Position numbers and translations under genes: made by a program. Below are positions 8,892-17,840 of a DNA stretch of 64,000 nucleotides, in pieces. The DNA is from Paeniglutamicibacter sulfureus (lineage in GTDB: Bacteria > Actinomycetota > Actinomycetes > Actinomycetales > Micrococcaceae): contig NZ_JAULBL010000001.1 in assembly GCF_030512175.1 (NCBI RefSeq), positions 310,001-374,000 of the forward strand, written 5' to 3'. A model generated the notes under the pieces. That model did no database searches and was not told the DNA's origin. It worked only from the letters and a program-made list of their open reading frames with translations. Each line of letters starts with the position of its first letter. Positions within the stretch are counted from its first letter, which is position 1.

Positions 8892-10544
8892 GTGGCTGAT
8901 TACAAACAAATCATGGCCCTGCTGGTGCAGGGCAATTCGTATCGGCAGGTCCAAGCGCGAGCCGGTTGCTCGCATCGAACGATCTCCAAGGCCCGCCAGG
9001 TCCTTGACGACCAGAAACTGACCACCCTTGATCAGGTCGGTGCGCTTAGCGATGAGGACCTTGACCGGCTTTTCAGCGATGGCCGCAAGAACGTGTCCAG
9101 CGAGTTCGTTCCCGTCAACATCGATGCCGTGGTGAAGGCCCGGATCGGCCGGAAAAAGCCACCGTTAAAGGTCATGTGGGCCCGCTACCTGGACACCCCG
9201 CACACGGGCTCCGCCCGGTTTTACGGGTATGAACGGTTCTGCCAGATCGTTGCCGAGCACGTGAAGGCCAACGACCTGACCAGCCCGCTTACGCACGAAC
9301 CCGGACGCACGATGCAGGTCGACTGGGCCGGGACCAAGATGCAGCTGACCGACCCCATCACCCGGGAAACCACGAAGGTCTCGGTCTTCGTGGCGTCGTT
9401 GCCGTATTCGGGCATGATCTTCGCGTACGGGTCCCTGGACGAGAAGCTTCCAGCGTGGTGCCAGATGCACCGCAGGGCCTTTGAATATTTTCAAGGCGTG
9501 ACCCAACTGGTCATTCCCGACAATGCCTCGACCGCCTCGAACCAGATCAGCCGCTATGAAAAGGCCCGGGACGTGAACCAGTCCTATGAGGCTTTCCTGG
9601 AGTATTACCAGAGCGCGGCAGTCCCGACCGGATCCTACAAGCCGCAAGAGAAAGGCCACGTCGAGGCCGGGGTGAAGATCGTGACGAACTGGATCATCCA
9701 CTATCTTGCCGACCGGCGCTTCACGACCCTGGATGAGCTCAATGAGGCCGTGGCCGAACAGATGGACATGATCAACGAACGGACGCCCTTCCGCGGTGAG
9801 CCCCGCTCCCGGCGTGAGTGGTTCGAGGAAGCCGAGCGCCCCGAGTTGATCGGCCTCCCGGATGAGCCGTGGCGGGAAGTTCAGTGGCGCAAGGCGAAGG
9901 TCTCGCGGGACTGGCACGTGCAGGTCGACACGATCAAATACTCGGTTCCGCACCAGCACGCCGGGCAGACCCTGGACGTGCGGGTGGTCGGTGAGCAGGT
10001 CACGATCCTTGCCGGCGGGGCAGTGATCGCTTCGCACCAGCGTGGGGCGCGGCGTCATTCCTACGTCACCGACGCCGACCATGCGCCGCACGGGTATGAG
10101 GACACCTCACTGCTATGGACCCGGGCCTATTTCATCCGGCAAGCGACCAAGGTCGGCCCCTACACGGTCCAGGCTTTGACCCGGTTGCTGGAGCGGAAGA
10201 AGATCGAAGCCCAGGGCTACCGGTCGTGCTTGAACATCCTCGAGCTGGGGAAAGGCAACAACCGCAGCCTGTTGGAACAGGCCTGCCACGACCTCTGCGT
10301 GCACGACGCGAGGAACCCGATCAGCTATACCGCGGTCAAGCATCGCATCGCCGTCCTGCGTGCGGACCATGCCGGGCGTCCTGCAACTCTCGCTCCTGGC
10401 CCGGGGCCGTCCGCTGCGACGGGGAGAACGGTGGGCGTCCGGGATACCAGCCGTGCCCACCTGGACGGGATCTCGCAGTTCAGTCTCGAGGCGCTGACCA
10501 ACGCAAGCCTGACCGAGCCGACGACGGGGGAAGGCCGTGCTTGA
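8892..10544 (+). CDS. istA: IS21-family transposase IstA (outer element)
   Basis: DDE transposase of the outer element. An N-terminal helix-turn-helix lies in IMALLVQGNSYRQVQARAGCS. The catalytic core shows Asp in QVDWAG, Asp in VIPDNAS and Glu in GHVEAGVK, and the frame is intact to the end. GTG at 8892 is chosen because AAAGGA lies about 11 bases before it; GTG at 8865 is an alternative in the same frame. The stop overlaps the istB start by 8 bases, the usual IS21 arrangement for coupled translation. The element looks functional except that its right end has been split. Confidence 0.92.
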   Translation: MADYKQIMALLVQGNSYRQVQARAGCSHRTISKARQVLDDQKLTTLDQVGALSDEDLDRLFSDGRKNVSSEFVPVNIDAVVKARIGRKKPPLKVMWARYLDTPHTGSARFYGYERFCQIVAEHVKANDLTSPLTHEPGRTMQVDWAGTKMQLTDPITRETTKVSVFVASLPYSGMIFAYGSLDEKLPAWCQMHRRAFEYFQGVTQLVIPDNASTASNQISRYEKARDVNQSYEAFLEYYQSAAVPTGSYKPQEKGHVEAGVKIVTNWIIHYLADRRFTTLDELNEAVAEQMDMINERTPFRGEPRSRREWFEEAERPELIGLPDEPWREVQWRKAKVSRDWHVQVDTIKYSVPHQHAGQTLDVRVVGEQVTILAGGAVIASHQRGARRHSYVTDADHAPHGYEDTSLLWTRAYFIRQATKVGPYTVQALTRLLERKKIEAQGYRSCLNILELGKGNNRSLLEQACHDLCVHDARNPISYTAVKHRIAVLRADHAGRPATLAPGPGPSAATGRTVGVRDTSRAHLDGISQFSLEALTNASLTEPTTGEGRA

Positions 10545-11310
10545 CCACCACCTGACGGAAGATGACATGGGGCTGTTTACCAGGTTGCGGATGACCGCGT
10601 TCGGCCAGGCTGTCATCGACATGGCCAACGATCCGGCCTATGACGAATGGACGTTCTCCCGCAAGGTCCGTCACGCCTTGGACCAGGAGACCACGGCCCG
10701 GGCCCAGCGTCGGGTGGTGAAACTGCTCAAGGAGTCGAAAACGCCCAACCCGGCCGCTTGCATTGAAGAGATCCACTATCTGCCCGATAGGACGCTGAAC
10801 CGGGAGGTCGTGGCACGGCTCGCGTCGTGCCAGTGGATTGAGCAGACGACGAATCTGGTGATCCTCGGGAAATCAAGTGTCGGCAAATCGTATTTGGCCC
10901 AGGCCTTGGTCAACGCGGCTTGCCGGCACGACCACACGGCACGCTACTTCCGGCTTGATGACCTGGCCAATAAGCTCGCGGTCTATCATCGGGCGGACTC
11001 CGAACGGCTGAAGTTCCTCGGAGACCTGCACGACTGCGATGTCCTGGTCCTGGATGATTTCCTGACCACGCCGATCAGCCCGGAGACTGCGAGCGAACTG
11101 CTCAATATCCTTGCAGGACGTGAACACCGGGGCGCCACGGTGGTGACGTCGCAGTTCGATCCCGAGGACTGGTACAAGTCGCTGCACGATGCGGTGATCG
11201 CCGAGTCAATCCTTAACCGCATTGTTTCCAGCAGTGAACTGATCCAGCTTGACGGGCCGAATATGCGCCGGCGCGCCCACGCCGATCAAGGAGCTGAGCC
11301 TGCAAGCTAA
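10537..11310 (+). CDS. istB: IS21-family helper ATPase IstB (outer element)
   Basis: AAA+ ATPase that assembles with IstA on target DNA. The Walker A motif GKSSVGKSYLAQAL and Walker B motif VLVLDDFL are intact, followed by the conserved GREHRGATVVTSQF segment. Length (257 residues) is normal for IstB. The GTG start overlaps the istA stop by 8 bases; ATG at 10567 with GGAAG five bases upstream is an alternative. The inner IS21-type element begins 47 bases after the stop. Confidence 0.92.
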   Translation: MLDHHLTEDDMGLFTRLRMTAFGQAVIDMANDPAYDEWTFSRKVRHALDQETTARAQRRVVKLLKESKTPNPAACIEEIHYLPDRTLNREVVARLASCQWIEQTTNLVILGKSSVGKSYLAQALVNAACRHDHTARYFRLDDLANKLAVYHRADSERLKFLGDLHDCDVLVLDDFLTTPISPETASELLNILAGREHRGATVVTSQFDPEDWYKSLHDAVIAESILNRIVSSSELIQLDGPNMRRRAHADQGAEPAS

Positions 11311-11351
11311 AGCGGTGGGGTGCTGGTGCGAGGGTTCGGGCACTACCGGGT

Positions 11352-11356
11352 CCTCG
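11352..11356. repeat. Target site duplication of inner IS21 element (left)
   Basis: CCTCG here matches CCTCG at 13993-13997. Removing one copy plus the inner element restores the 22-bp spacing of CCGGTAGY boxes in the outer element's right end. Confidence 0.85.
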
Positions 11357-11502
11357 TGGCAGATATGCCTAGTTGGTACGCCCATTCCACGTAGGTGGTA
11401 CCCCATTTCCGCGTAAGTGGTACCGCTTGGGGTTTCGCCGTGTTTCGCTGGACGGATTCACCGCGCATCCGGCGCCGTGAATCCGAGACAGGAGAAACGC
11501 AA

Positions 11503-13095
11503 ATGGTGGACCACAGGGCGATCATGTCGTTGCTGTTCAAGCACCGCAGCTACGCGGAGATCACGGTGTCGACGAAATGCTCACGCCGCGACGTGTCGAT
11601 GGTGAAGAAGGCTATCGAATCCGGCGGCATCACCGCGGAGCAGTGCGGGACCATGAGCGCGGCGGATATCGCCGCACTGTTCCCCGACGGGCGCAGCAAC
11701 GTTTCCTCGGAGTACGTGCAGCCCGACTTCGGACGGGTTGTCGCCGCGATGAAATCGAACCGGCACTTCACCATCCAGCAGGCCTGGACCCGCTACATGG
11801 ATGCCGCGCCAGGTGCCGGGAAGAAGTACCGGTACTCGCAGTTCGCCGAGCTCTTCGGCCGGTTCGCCGAGGCAAACGACGTCGTGGCGACGCTGCGCCA
11901 CGAGCCGGGCAAGTCGATGTTCGTCGACTGGGTCGGGGACACCCTGGACGTGCAGGACGCTGTCACCGGCCAGCTGCACAAGGCCTACCTCTTTGTTGCC
12001 TCGTTGCCGTTCTCGGGGCTGGTGTTCTGCGAGGCGTTTGCGAACATGAAGCAGGACGCCTGGAACCAGGCCCACGTGGACGCGCTGGCCTTCATCAACG
12101 GGGTCACGCAGATCATCGTGCCTGACAATGCTTCGACCGCGGTGCACCGGCGGCAGCGCGGGGACACCGAGCGGGTGGTGACCGCCAGATACCGGGAGCT
12201 GGCCGAGCACTACGGCACCGCGATCGTCCCGGCCGCACCGTACCGCCCGCGCCACAAGGCCCACGTCGAGTCGATGGTGAACACGGTCGAGAAGCGGGTC
12301 ATCGGCTACCTGGCCGAGGAAACCTGGACCACCTTCGCCGAGCTGAACGAGGCCATCGCCGAACGCCTGGTGGACATCAACGAACGCATCCACCGACCCG
12401 ACGGAACCACGCGGCAGGAACGCTTCGATGCGGAGGAATCTCCTTTCCTGCTGCCGCTGCCCGAGCTGCGGTTCGAGTCGGTGGAGTGGAAGGAACTCAA
12501 GGTCGGCAGAAATTACCATGTCGGCGCGGACTACCAGCAATATTCGGTGCCCTACCAGCTGGCGGGTAGGACGCTGCGGGTGCGGCTCACCGGCACCACC
12601 GTCACGATCTTCGACGGGCAGCAGATCGTTTGCGAGCACGCCCGCAAGCTCGGGCGCAAGGGCCAGTACTCCACGGTGCCGGAGCACGCCCCGGAGCAAC
12701 ACCGGAATATCGACGGGCTCTGGTCGCGGCAGTGGTTCCTGGATCTGGCACGCGGCTTCGGACCGGCCACCGTCCAGGTGATCACCCAGGTCCTGGACCG
12801 TTTCCCGATCGAGGCGCAGGGCTACCTGCCCTGCCAGAACATCCTCGGCGGGCTGGGCAAGAAGAACAAGGCACGCCTGGAGGCGGCCTGCCAGCAGGCG
12901 CTGAACCTGGGCGGGTATCCCACCTACAGCACGCTCAAGAGGATCATGGCCGCCATTGCCGGTGATGCCCAGGCCGGCGGCCCGCCGGTGCCGGCGGCAA
13001 GCAACGAGAAGAACACCACCTCGGACCCGGGCCAGCCCGGTGTCATGGTGCGCGGCGCGGACCACTACAAGATCGGCGGCCAGCGCAATGTTTAG
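11503..13095 (+). CDS. istA: IS21-family transposase IstA (inner element)
   Basis: This 530-residue DDE transposase starts at an ATG with AGGAG eight bases upstream. It has an N-terminal helix-turn-helix region (IMSLLFKHRSYAEITVSTKC), Asp in FVDWVGD, Asp in IVPDNAS and Glu in KAHVESMV. The frame extends upstream to 11395, but that part overlaps the terminal GGTAC boxes and is not expected to be translated. It resembles the outer IstA in layout, yet its sequence is clearly divergent. Overlaps istB by 8 bases. Confidence 0.93.
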   Translation: MVDHRAIMSLLFKHRSYAEITVSTKCSRRDVSMVKKAIESGGITAEQCGTMSAADIAALFPDGRSNVSSEYVQPDFGRVVAAMKSNRHFTIQQAWTRYMDAAPGAGKKYRYSQFAELFGRFAEANDVVATLRHEPGKSMFVDWVGDTLDVQDAVTGQLHKAYLFVASLPFSGLVFCEAFANMKQDAWNQAHVDALAFINGVTQIIVPDNASTAVHRRQRGDTERVVTARYRELAEHYGTAIVPAAPYRPRHKAHVESMVNTVEKRVIGYLAEETWTTFAELNEAIAERLVDINERIHRPDGTTRQERFDAEESPFLLPLPELRFESVEWKELKVGRNYHVGADYQQYSVPYQLAGRTLRVRLTGTTVTIFDGQQIVCEHARKLGRKGQYSTVPEHAPEQHRNIDGLWSRQWFLDLARGFGPATVQVITQVLDRFPIEAQGYLPCQNILGGLGKKNKARLEAACQQALNLGGYPTYSTLKRIMAAIAGDAQAGGPPVPAASNEKNTTSDPGQPGVMVRGADHYKIGGQRNV

Positions 13096-13855
13096 CCCCG
13101 AAGCCCATGAAAAGTTCAAGGCCCTGCGCATCACCCGCCTGGCCTCGAAGTTCGAGGAACTGGCCAACGACGAGGCCAACCACCGGCTCACCGCGGAGGA
13201 ACTGTTCCACGAGGCGGCCGACGACATGCTCACCGAGCGGCGGTCCGAAAGCATCGCCAAGCGCTCACGCCAGGCGGGATTCCCCATCCCCGGCGCCTCG
13301 CTGGCCGAGATCGACTACCTCGACGGCCGGTCCATCAGCGAGCGGAGCATGAACAAATATGCCACCCACCAGTGGAGCGCCGACCCGATGAACCTGATCG
13401 TCATCTCGCCCTCAGGCGGCGGAAAGACCTACCTGGTTTGCGCCATCGGAAACGCGGCCTGCCAGTCGGGGCACACCGTGTCCTATTCCAGGATGGACGA
13501 CCTGGCCCGCAAGCTCGTGGCGACCCGCAGCGATGCCATCGCGCACCAGGAACTGCTCAACAAGCTAACCGAGGTTGACCTGCTGGTTATAGATGATTTC
13601 CTCACCGTCGGGATCGACCAGAACGCGGCCAGCGACCTCTTCGCGATCCTCGCCGACCGCGAGCACCGTCTCCCGACCGTCATCGCCGCCCAAACCGATC
13701 CCAGCTACTGGGTCCAGGCCCTGCCCGACCGGGTGGCGGCGGACTCCATCGTCAACAGGCTGGCGAACAACACCCGCTGGATCCTGATGGGCGACCGCGA
13801 CATGCGCCGGACCAAGCACGACCAGGCCCGCGCCAGCGAGGAATTCTGGGAGTAA
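13088..13855 (+). CDS. istB: IS21-family helper ATPase IstB (inner element)
   Basis: This 255-residue AAA+ helper starts at the ATG inside the last codons of istA (CGCAATGTTTAG). The P-loop is SPSGGGKTYLV, with Gly-Gly-Gly in place of the more usual variable residues. Walker B is LLVIDDFLTVG, followed by REHRLPTVIAAQTD. The frame is complete and ends 137 bases before the element's right terminus. Confidence 0.92.
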   Translation: MFSPEAHEKFKALRITRLASKFEELANDEANHRLTAEELFHEAADDMLTERRSESIAKRSRQAGFPIPGASLAEIDYLDGRSISERSMNKYATHQWSADPMNLIVISPSGGGKTYLVCAIGNAACQSGHTVSYSRMDDLARKLVATRSDAIAHQELLNKLTEVDLLVIDDFLTVGIDQNAASDLFAILADREHRLPTVIAAQTDPSYWVQALPDRVAADSIVNRLANNTRWILMGDRDMRRTKHDQARASEEFWE

Positions 13856-13992
13856 ACACCGCCCGCACACCCACAAGCGGGAACACCGAGGTGGTGCCGG
13901 GAAAAGGATCAAGATCCGGTGCCCGGTACCACCTGTCCGGAAGGCCGGTACCACTTACGTGGAACATCCGTACCATCTAGGCATATTTGCCA

Positions 13993-13997
13993 CCTCG
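13993..13997. repeat. Target site duplication of inner IS21 element (right)
   Basis: CCTCG, matching 11352-11356. Confidence 0.85.
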
Positions 13998-14050
13998 CAC
14001 CAGTGCTACCGGTTCGTTCCACAGGCGTTACCGAAAGCTCCGTCCATACA

Positions 14051-14056
14051 CGGCAA
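14051..14056. repeat. Target site duplication of outer IS21 element (right)
   Basis: CGGCAA, matching 8742-8747. It lies in the IS1380-type reading frame as Arg-Gln. Confidence 0.85.
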
Positions 14057-14167
14057 ACCCGGCTGCTGCCCCCGTGCACGGCGCCCGAGGCGGAACTGGT
14101 CATGGGCCTGCACAACCGCATCACCCGTGCCCACCAGCACTTCAGGCACCGCAACGTGGCCGCCTAA
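14057..14167 (+). pseudogene. IS1380-family transposase relic, 3' end
   Basis: Joined to the fragment ending at 8747, the frame reads ...VRGARQ then TRLLPPC...NRITRAHQHFRHRNVAA and stop (14165-14167). This gives a continuous transposase C-terminus interrupted only by the outer IS21-type element. It confirms the insertion point and the order of events. Confidence 0.7.
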
Positions 14168-14447
14168 ACCCGCGGCCCGGCCCACCGCGACGAGACGAAA
14201 GGCCAAGACCCCGGGCAGTGGAACCCGGCACCACCGGCCGGCGACATGGCCGCCGGCGGGCTGCCCTAAAAACGGGACGGGCCGCCCATCCCGGGAAGTT
14301 CACGGAACCAGCGGCCGCCGGGCACCCGATGAAAGATCTGGACTAGCTGCCTAGTTCGGAAGAGCGTTGTTGACCTGCGCTGGCAGCTCGAACGCTAAAG
14401 AGGGCAGCTCTAGCCAGGTTGACTTCTACCAGCATGGAGCATTAGTC

Positions 14448-17120
14448 CTATTCGCCGACCTCGACTGCCTCCGCTCGGCGTCGACCGTTCGTATCGTTGC
14501 CAACCGAAAAAGCAACGTTTAGTCCAATGAGCAGTTGTGAGAAGGATGCTCCACCAACGAGACCGGTTTTGTGGAAGTAGATTGTTTCTTCCGTAACGTT
14601 GGTAAGGATAAATCCGAACCCTTCCTTGAGACTATGTATAGTTCCCAGCATTCGGCCGTCACCGGCTTCAATGGTAGGGTTCCGGCTCTCAGCATTCGAC
14701 TGGGTCGGTTCTGCCTCAATCAGCTCCATGTTCTTCAGCAATCTAGAAAAAGCATAGGGTTGGTTACCGGAAAAACTGTACTGGGAAGCAGTTTTCCGCA
14801 GAGCATGCCAAGCTTCAGCGCCAGAGATTTGTGACAACCGTTTGGTCAACTTGTCAAAGAAATCGGGCATTGTGTCAACTTCATGGCCAAATGCTTGGCA
14901 TCTCATGAGGTAATGAATCGCAGCATTTGCCGCTTGACAAGCCGTTTCTCTCAGTTTCTGATCCGCCGCCCCAATGTCTAGTTCGTCAGAGGCAAGTTCG
15001 TAGGCGCAGATGGCGTCATAGGCGGCCTGAACCGGATTTCGTGATTCTCTCAGCGACCAAGAAGCACGTCCCATATATGCTGCTGCCAAAGCAGTTGTGG
15101 CTATAAGTCTAAGTCGCCCCTCGGCAGCCGACGCCGCCTGCTCAAGAAGTTGGATCCCTTCATCGTATTGGTTATGCCAGACGAGAGCGGTACCCAACGT
15201 CGAGGCCGTATCAGGAAGCATCAATACTTCGTGGGCTTCTCTCGCGTACGGAATGGCAAGCCCTGGTTCCATCAAATTCCGAGCAAGCAACCCAGCAAAG
15301 TAGTGCGCGACTACCGCCTTATGCTCTTGCGTTTCTGCAAGGCGATATGCATCCAGGTAACTTTCCCTGGCCCCCAGCTTGTCTCCCTTGTTAGCGTGTA
15401 TGAATCCTTCGACTCGGTGGACTTCCCAAAATTCTGGGTTGAGTTGCTTAGCTTCCCCAACAAGTTCCAGCGCGCGGACATAGTCGCGGCCTTTAGATGA
15501 TTGGAGAGCTCTCCGTAGGATCTGGGCAGTAGGCGCATCAGTTTCGAAACGTGTTCGCACAACATTTGGCCCCAAGGAGCGACGGACTTTCTCTTCCGCT
15601 CGTCTTTCTTCATCCCGGAGAAAAGTTGTTTCATTCTCCTGGACTTGCTTACGCAGCGGATGGTCTCGGGGGATCACGAGGCTAGTAAATTCCCGGGCGG
15701 TATCGGTCAACTCGATAACCATCACGAGTGAACTATCGCCTGACAACCGTGCCCGAACCAATGCTCCACGTGTAAGTTCCCGAAGCGCAGAACGAACGTC
15801 AGCAACCGACCTGCCCAGCAGGAGAACAAGATCATCCGGAGTGACGGGACGGCGAAGCACCTCCATCGCAATGAAGACTTCCACAGAGTTTGCAGACAAA
15901 TTGTCGTAGACCGAACTCACGCAATAGCTCAGTAATTCGTCTTGATGCCGAATCACATCTAGAGGATTCTTTCCTGCCTCAGTCGATAAAATGAACCAAC
16001 GGATCGCCAGCGGTGAACAGCGGAGCTTCTGAACGATATTCTTACGGGCTTCTCCCGTAATGCTTTTGAGAGCAGGAACGTTACGATGGCGGATCATTTG
16101 ATTCAACAAGAGCAAAGCATCTTTGTCGGATAGGGGACCTACTTCTATTCGGCGTTCGAGTTGTCCAATACCCTCCCTACTAGTCACCAAAAAAGACGCG
16201 TTATCCGGGAGGTTCTCATAGAGTTCAACAAAATCAGACCCGTTGATTGTTTCTAGGTTGTCGATGACTATCAGAGGAGTGAACCCTTCAATGGCTGCTG
16301 CCAGGGCCGCTATGCCGCCGGCAAAATCAGCCGAAGTGCCAGATCCAAGCTGATTAGCGATTCCAATCAAATCTGTCGCAGAGTCCCTGAGCGCCTGTAC
16401 ACCAAGCCCAGTTAACCGTTCAGTTTTCAATGACGTCCATAAGACTAGATCAAAGGGCTCTTCTGGATCGTCCAGGAGTGTATAGGCAATTTCAACGGCC
16501 AAGGCTGTCTTTCCAATGCCTCCCTCGCCGCATAAGGTAACAACCGAATCACGCTTTCGCTTCAGCGTTTGGCAAATCTTTACAACTTCCTCGTCACGGC
16601 CGATAAGTCCTGTTTCATCGTGTTCCGACTGTGGAAGATTATGCCGCACCTTATCTTCGAGCGGTTCGAATGTATCTTCCGGCATCCAAGAATCATCGTC
16701 TTGGAGGAACCGCAAGATTTTTGCAGTTCCACGCCAAAACGTGAAATCAAACTTGACTAGGGAAGACATAATTTTGTCGAAATCGCCGGAGACAAGTGGC
16801 CGACTGTGCATGACCCTATGACGAATAGGAAGAATAGTGTCGAGTTCAGATGTCAGTTCCCTGACCTGGGTGGCCAAATCCGCCGGAAGATAGCGTCGAT
16901 GCTGGTTAAGAAGATCATAAGCTGGTCTTAGGTCGAGGTAGTCGACAAGATCGGCTCCAGTTCCCATCGGATCCGCATCGCGCCTTGCTTCCAAGTCAGT
17001 GAGCGCACCACCGAATATGACAGCATCGTCACCGACCTGCGATTTGATGAATCTACGCAAGTGCCCTCGAATGTCCCTTTCGAAAGCGTCGATTAGAGCG
17101 TACATCTGTTGAGAACTCAC
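14448..17120 (-). CDS. STAND NTPase: HEPN-like N-terminus, NB-ARC core, TPR-like repeats, cold-shock-like C-terminus
   Basis: The protein has 890 residues; GTG start with GGGAG six bases upstream. Residues 1-125 are helical and contain R100-x4-H105 (RHRVMH), the HEPN ribonuclease signature, in a layout like Swt1-type HEPN domains. The NTPase core follows: Walker A GEGGIGKTA (198-206), Walker B LIVIDNLE (283-290), sensor VTSRE (312-316) and a winged-helix region to about 500. Residues 560-770 form helical hairpins of TPR type. Residues 820-890 read as a cold-shock/S1-like fold (GTIHSLKEGFGFI, YFHKTGL, GLNVAFSV). GC is well below that of neighbours, suggesting transfer. It lies alone beside the IS nest. 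An RNA-targeting abortive-infection role is inference. Confidence 0.75.
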   Translation of the reverse strand: MSSQQMYALIDAFERDIRGHLRRFIKSQVGDDAVIFGGALTDLEARRDADPMGTGADLVDYLDLRPAYDLLNQHRRYLPADLATQVRELTSELDTILPIRHRVMHSRPLVSGDFDKIMSSLVKFDFTFWRGTAKILRFLQDDDSWMPEDTFEPLEDKVRHNLPQSEHDETGLIGRDEEVVKICQTLKRKRDSVVTLCGEGGIGKTALAVEIAYTLLDDPEEPFDLVLWTSLKTERLTGLGVQALRDSATDLIGIANQLGSGTSADFAGGIAALAAAIEGFTPLIVIDNLETINGSDFVELYENLPDNASFLVTSREGIGQLERRIEVGPLSDKDALLLLNQMIRHRNVPALKSITGEARKNIVQKLRCSPLAIRWFILSTEAGKNPLDVIRHQDELLSYCVSSVYDNLSANSVEVFIAMEVLRRPVTPDDLVLLLGRSVADVRSALRELTRGALVRARLSGDSSLVMVIELTDTAREFTSLVIPRDHPLRKQVQENETTFLRDEERRAEEKVRRSLGPNVVRTRFETDAPTAQILRRALQSSKGRDYVRALELVGEAKQLNPEFWEVHRVEGFIHANKGDKLGARESYLDAYRLAETQEHKAVVAHYFAGLLARNLMEPGLAIPYAREAHEVLMLPDTASTLGTALVWHNQYDEGIQLLEQAASAAEGRLRLIATTALAAAYMGRASWSLRESRNPVQAAYDAICAYELASDELDIGAADQKLRETACQAANAAIHYLMRCQAFGHEVDTMPDFFDKLTKRLSQISGAEAWHALRKTASQYSFSGNQPYAFSRLLKNMELIEAEPTQSNAESRNPTIEAGDGRMLGTIHSLKEGFGFILTNVTEETIYFHKTGLVGGASFSQLLIGLNVAFSVGNDTNGRRRAEAVEVGE

Positions 17121-17402
17121 GAATTTCTCCCGTAGTCGAAAAATTTATCCGATCATTCACATGTGAGGACGATAGGATAAATGTAAATGCCTAACTGGCA
17201 GTTTAGGGGCAATAAATATCCCTCTCTGCACATACTTCTAGACATGGATGGTCTTCGGCCAATTCTATCTCGGTTCAGATCGTCACCTAGCCGCTGTATC
17301 GACCAGCTTCTTGAACTCGGATATTAGCAAGTCAGTGGACAAGGAAAAGGTACGGTTTTACCGACAAACGTTCACAACGCAATCATCAGCATTATTAGGA
17401 AA
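17121..17402. other. AT-rich upstream region of the HEPN-STAND gene
   Basis: No gene is supported. The first 120 bases are AT-rich (TTTACATTTATCCTATC and GGATAAATTTTTC on the minus strand) and should hold the promoter of the STAND gene. No single -35/-10 pair stands out. Confidence 0.35.
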
Positions 17403-17795
17403 CTATGTCTTATCCCATAAGGCTTTATGAAAAGTCCGGTATCCGGTTACATCCTTGACGTTGTTATCTCGTGGCGTGAACGGGGTGGCTACTGTGAAAA
17501 GTGGAATATCAGACGTTAGCGCGATCTTCCGCTTGAAGTGTGCAGTGTTTTCCAGCAATTTATCCTGCTTTTCGCCCTGGACCGATCTTTGAAGATATTG
17601 TGTATCGCCAAGCCCGGTGGCCGTTACTTCGGCGCGTACACGGAAAGCGTTACAACGCGAACCGCTAGGATCCTGAGCTGCATGTGCGCCTCTGGCGGTG
17701 ACTTCCAAACGATCGTTACCGGACACCGAAATCCTTAGTCGCTTACTCGCATCCAGGACCACGCGCTTAGCACCAACCGCTGTACCGATTGGCAA
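17403..17795 (-). CDS. Hypothetical beta-rich protein or gene remnant
   Basis: A 130-codon frame opens after a stop at about 17817 and would have to start at TTG 17795. No ribosome site is visible. The composition looks protein-like, with alternating hydrophobic strands (KRVVLDASKRLRISVSGNDRLEVTARG), but no family is recognised. It may be the surviving 3' part of a longer gene. It lies between the HEPN-STAND gene and the YbdK-type ligase, all on the minus strand. Confidence 0.25.
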   Translation of the reverse strand: MPIGTAVGAKRVVLDASKRLRISVSGNDRLEVTARGAHAAQDPSGSRCNAFRVRAEVTATGLGDTQYLQRSVQGEKQDKLLENTAHFKRKIALTSDIPLFTVATPFTPRDNNVKDVTGYRTFHKALWDKT

Positions 17796-17840
17796 GTTGG
17801 TCTCGTCATCGACTTACGCGACCGCCAACTCAGTTTGCGG

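Larger units (their letters stand above)
11357..13992 (+). mobile_element. Inner IS21-family element, complete
   Basis: The element is 2,636 bp. Its ends are TGGCAGATATGCCTAG on the left and TGGCAAATATGCCTAG on the right (reverse-complemented). Similarity continues for about 46 bases (39 identical by eye) through TTCCACGTARGTGGTACC. GGTAC boxes repeat at exactly 22-bp steps (11375, 11397, 11419). It contains istA (11503-13095) and istB (13088-13855), both intact. It is flanked by a 5-bp duplication, CCTCG, and sits in the right terminal region of the outer element. The proteins and end sequences differ enough from the outer element to be a separate IS. Confidence 0.93.
8748..14050 (+). mobile_element. 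Outer IS21-family element (interrupted by a second IS21-family element)
   Basis: The left end is TGTTTAGGCGGAGCTTTCGG and the right end, reverse-complemented, is TGTATGGACGGAGCTTTCGG. Similarity continues through GTGGAACGAACCGGTAGCA. A GGTARC-type box recurs at 22-bp intervals in the left end (8764, 8786, 8808). The same spacing returns at the right end once the inner element is removed. It carries istA (8892-10544) and istB (10537-11310). Subtracting the 2,636-bp inner element and its 5-bp duplication leaves about 2.66 kb, normal for IS21. CGGCAA flanks both ends. It landed inside the IS1380-type relic. Confidence 0.9.

Noticed and set aside
11581-13287. 568-codon minus-strand frame over the inner istA
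   Set aside because: IstA on the plus strand has intact catalytic motifs and a good ribosome site.
13880-13992. Separate ORF starting at 13919 across the inner IS right end
   Set aside because: Only the part after 14057 is meaningful, as the end of the IS1380-type relic; the rest is IS terminus.
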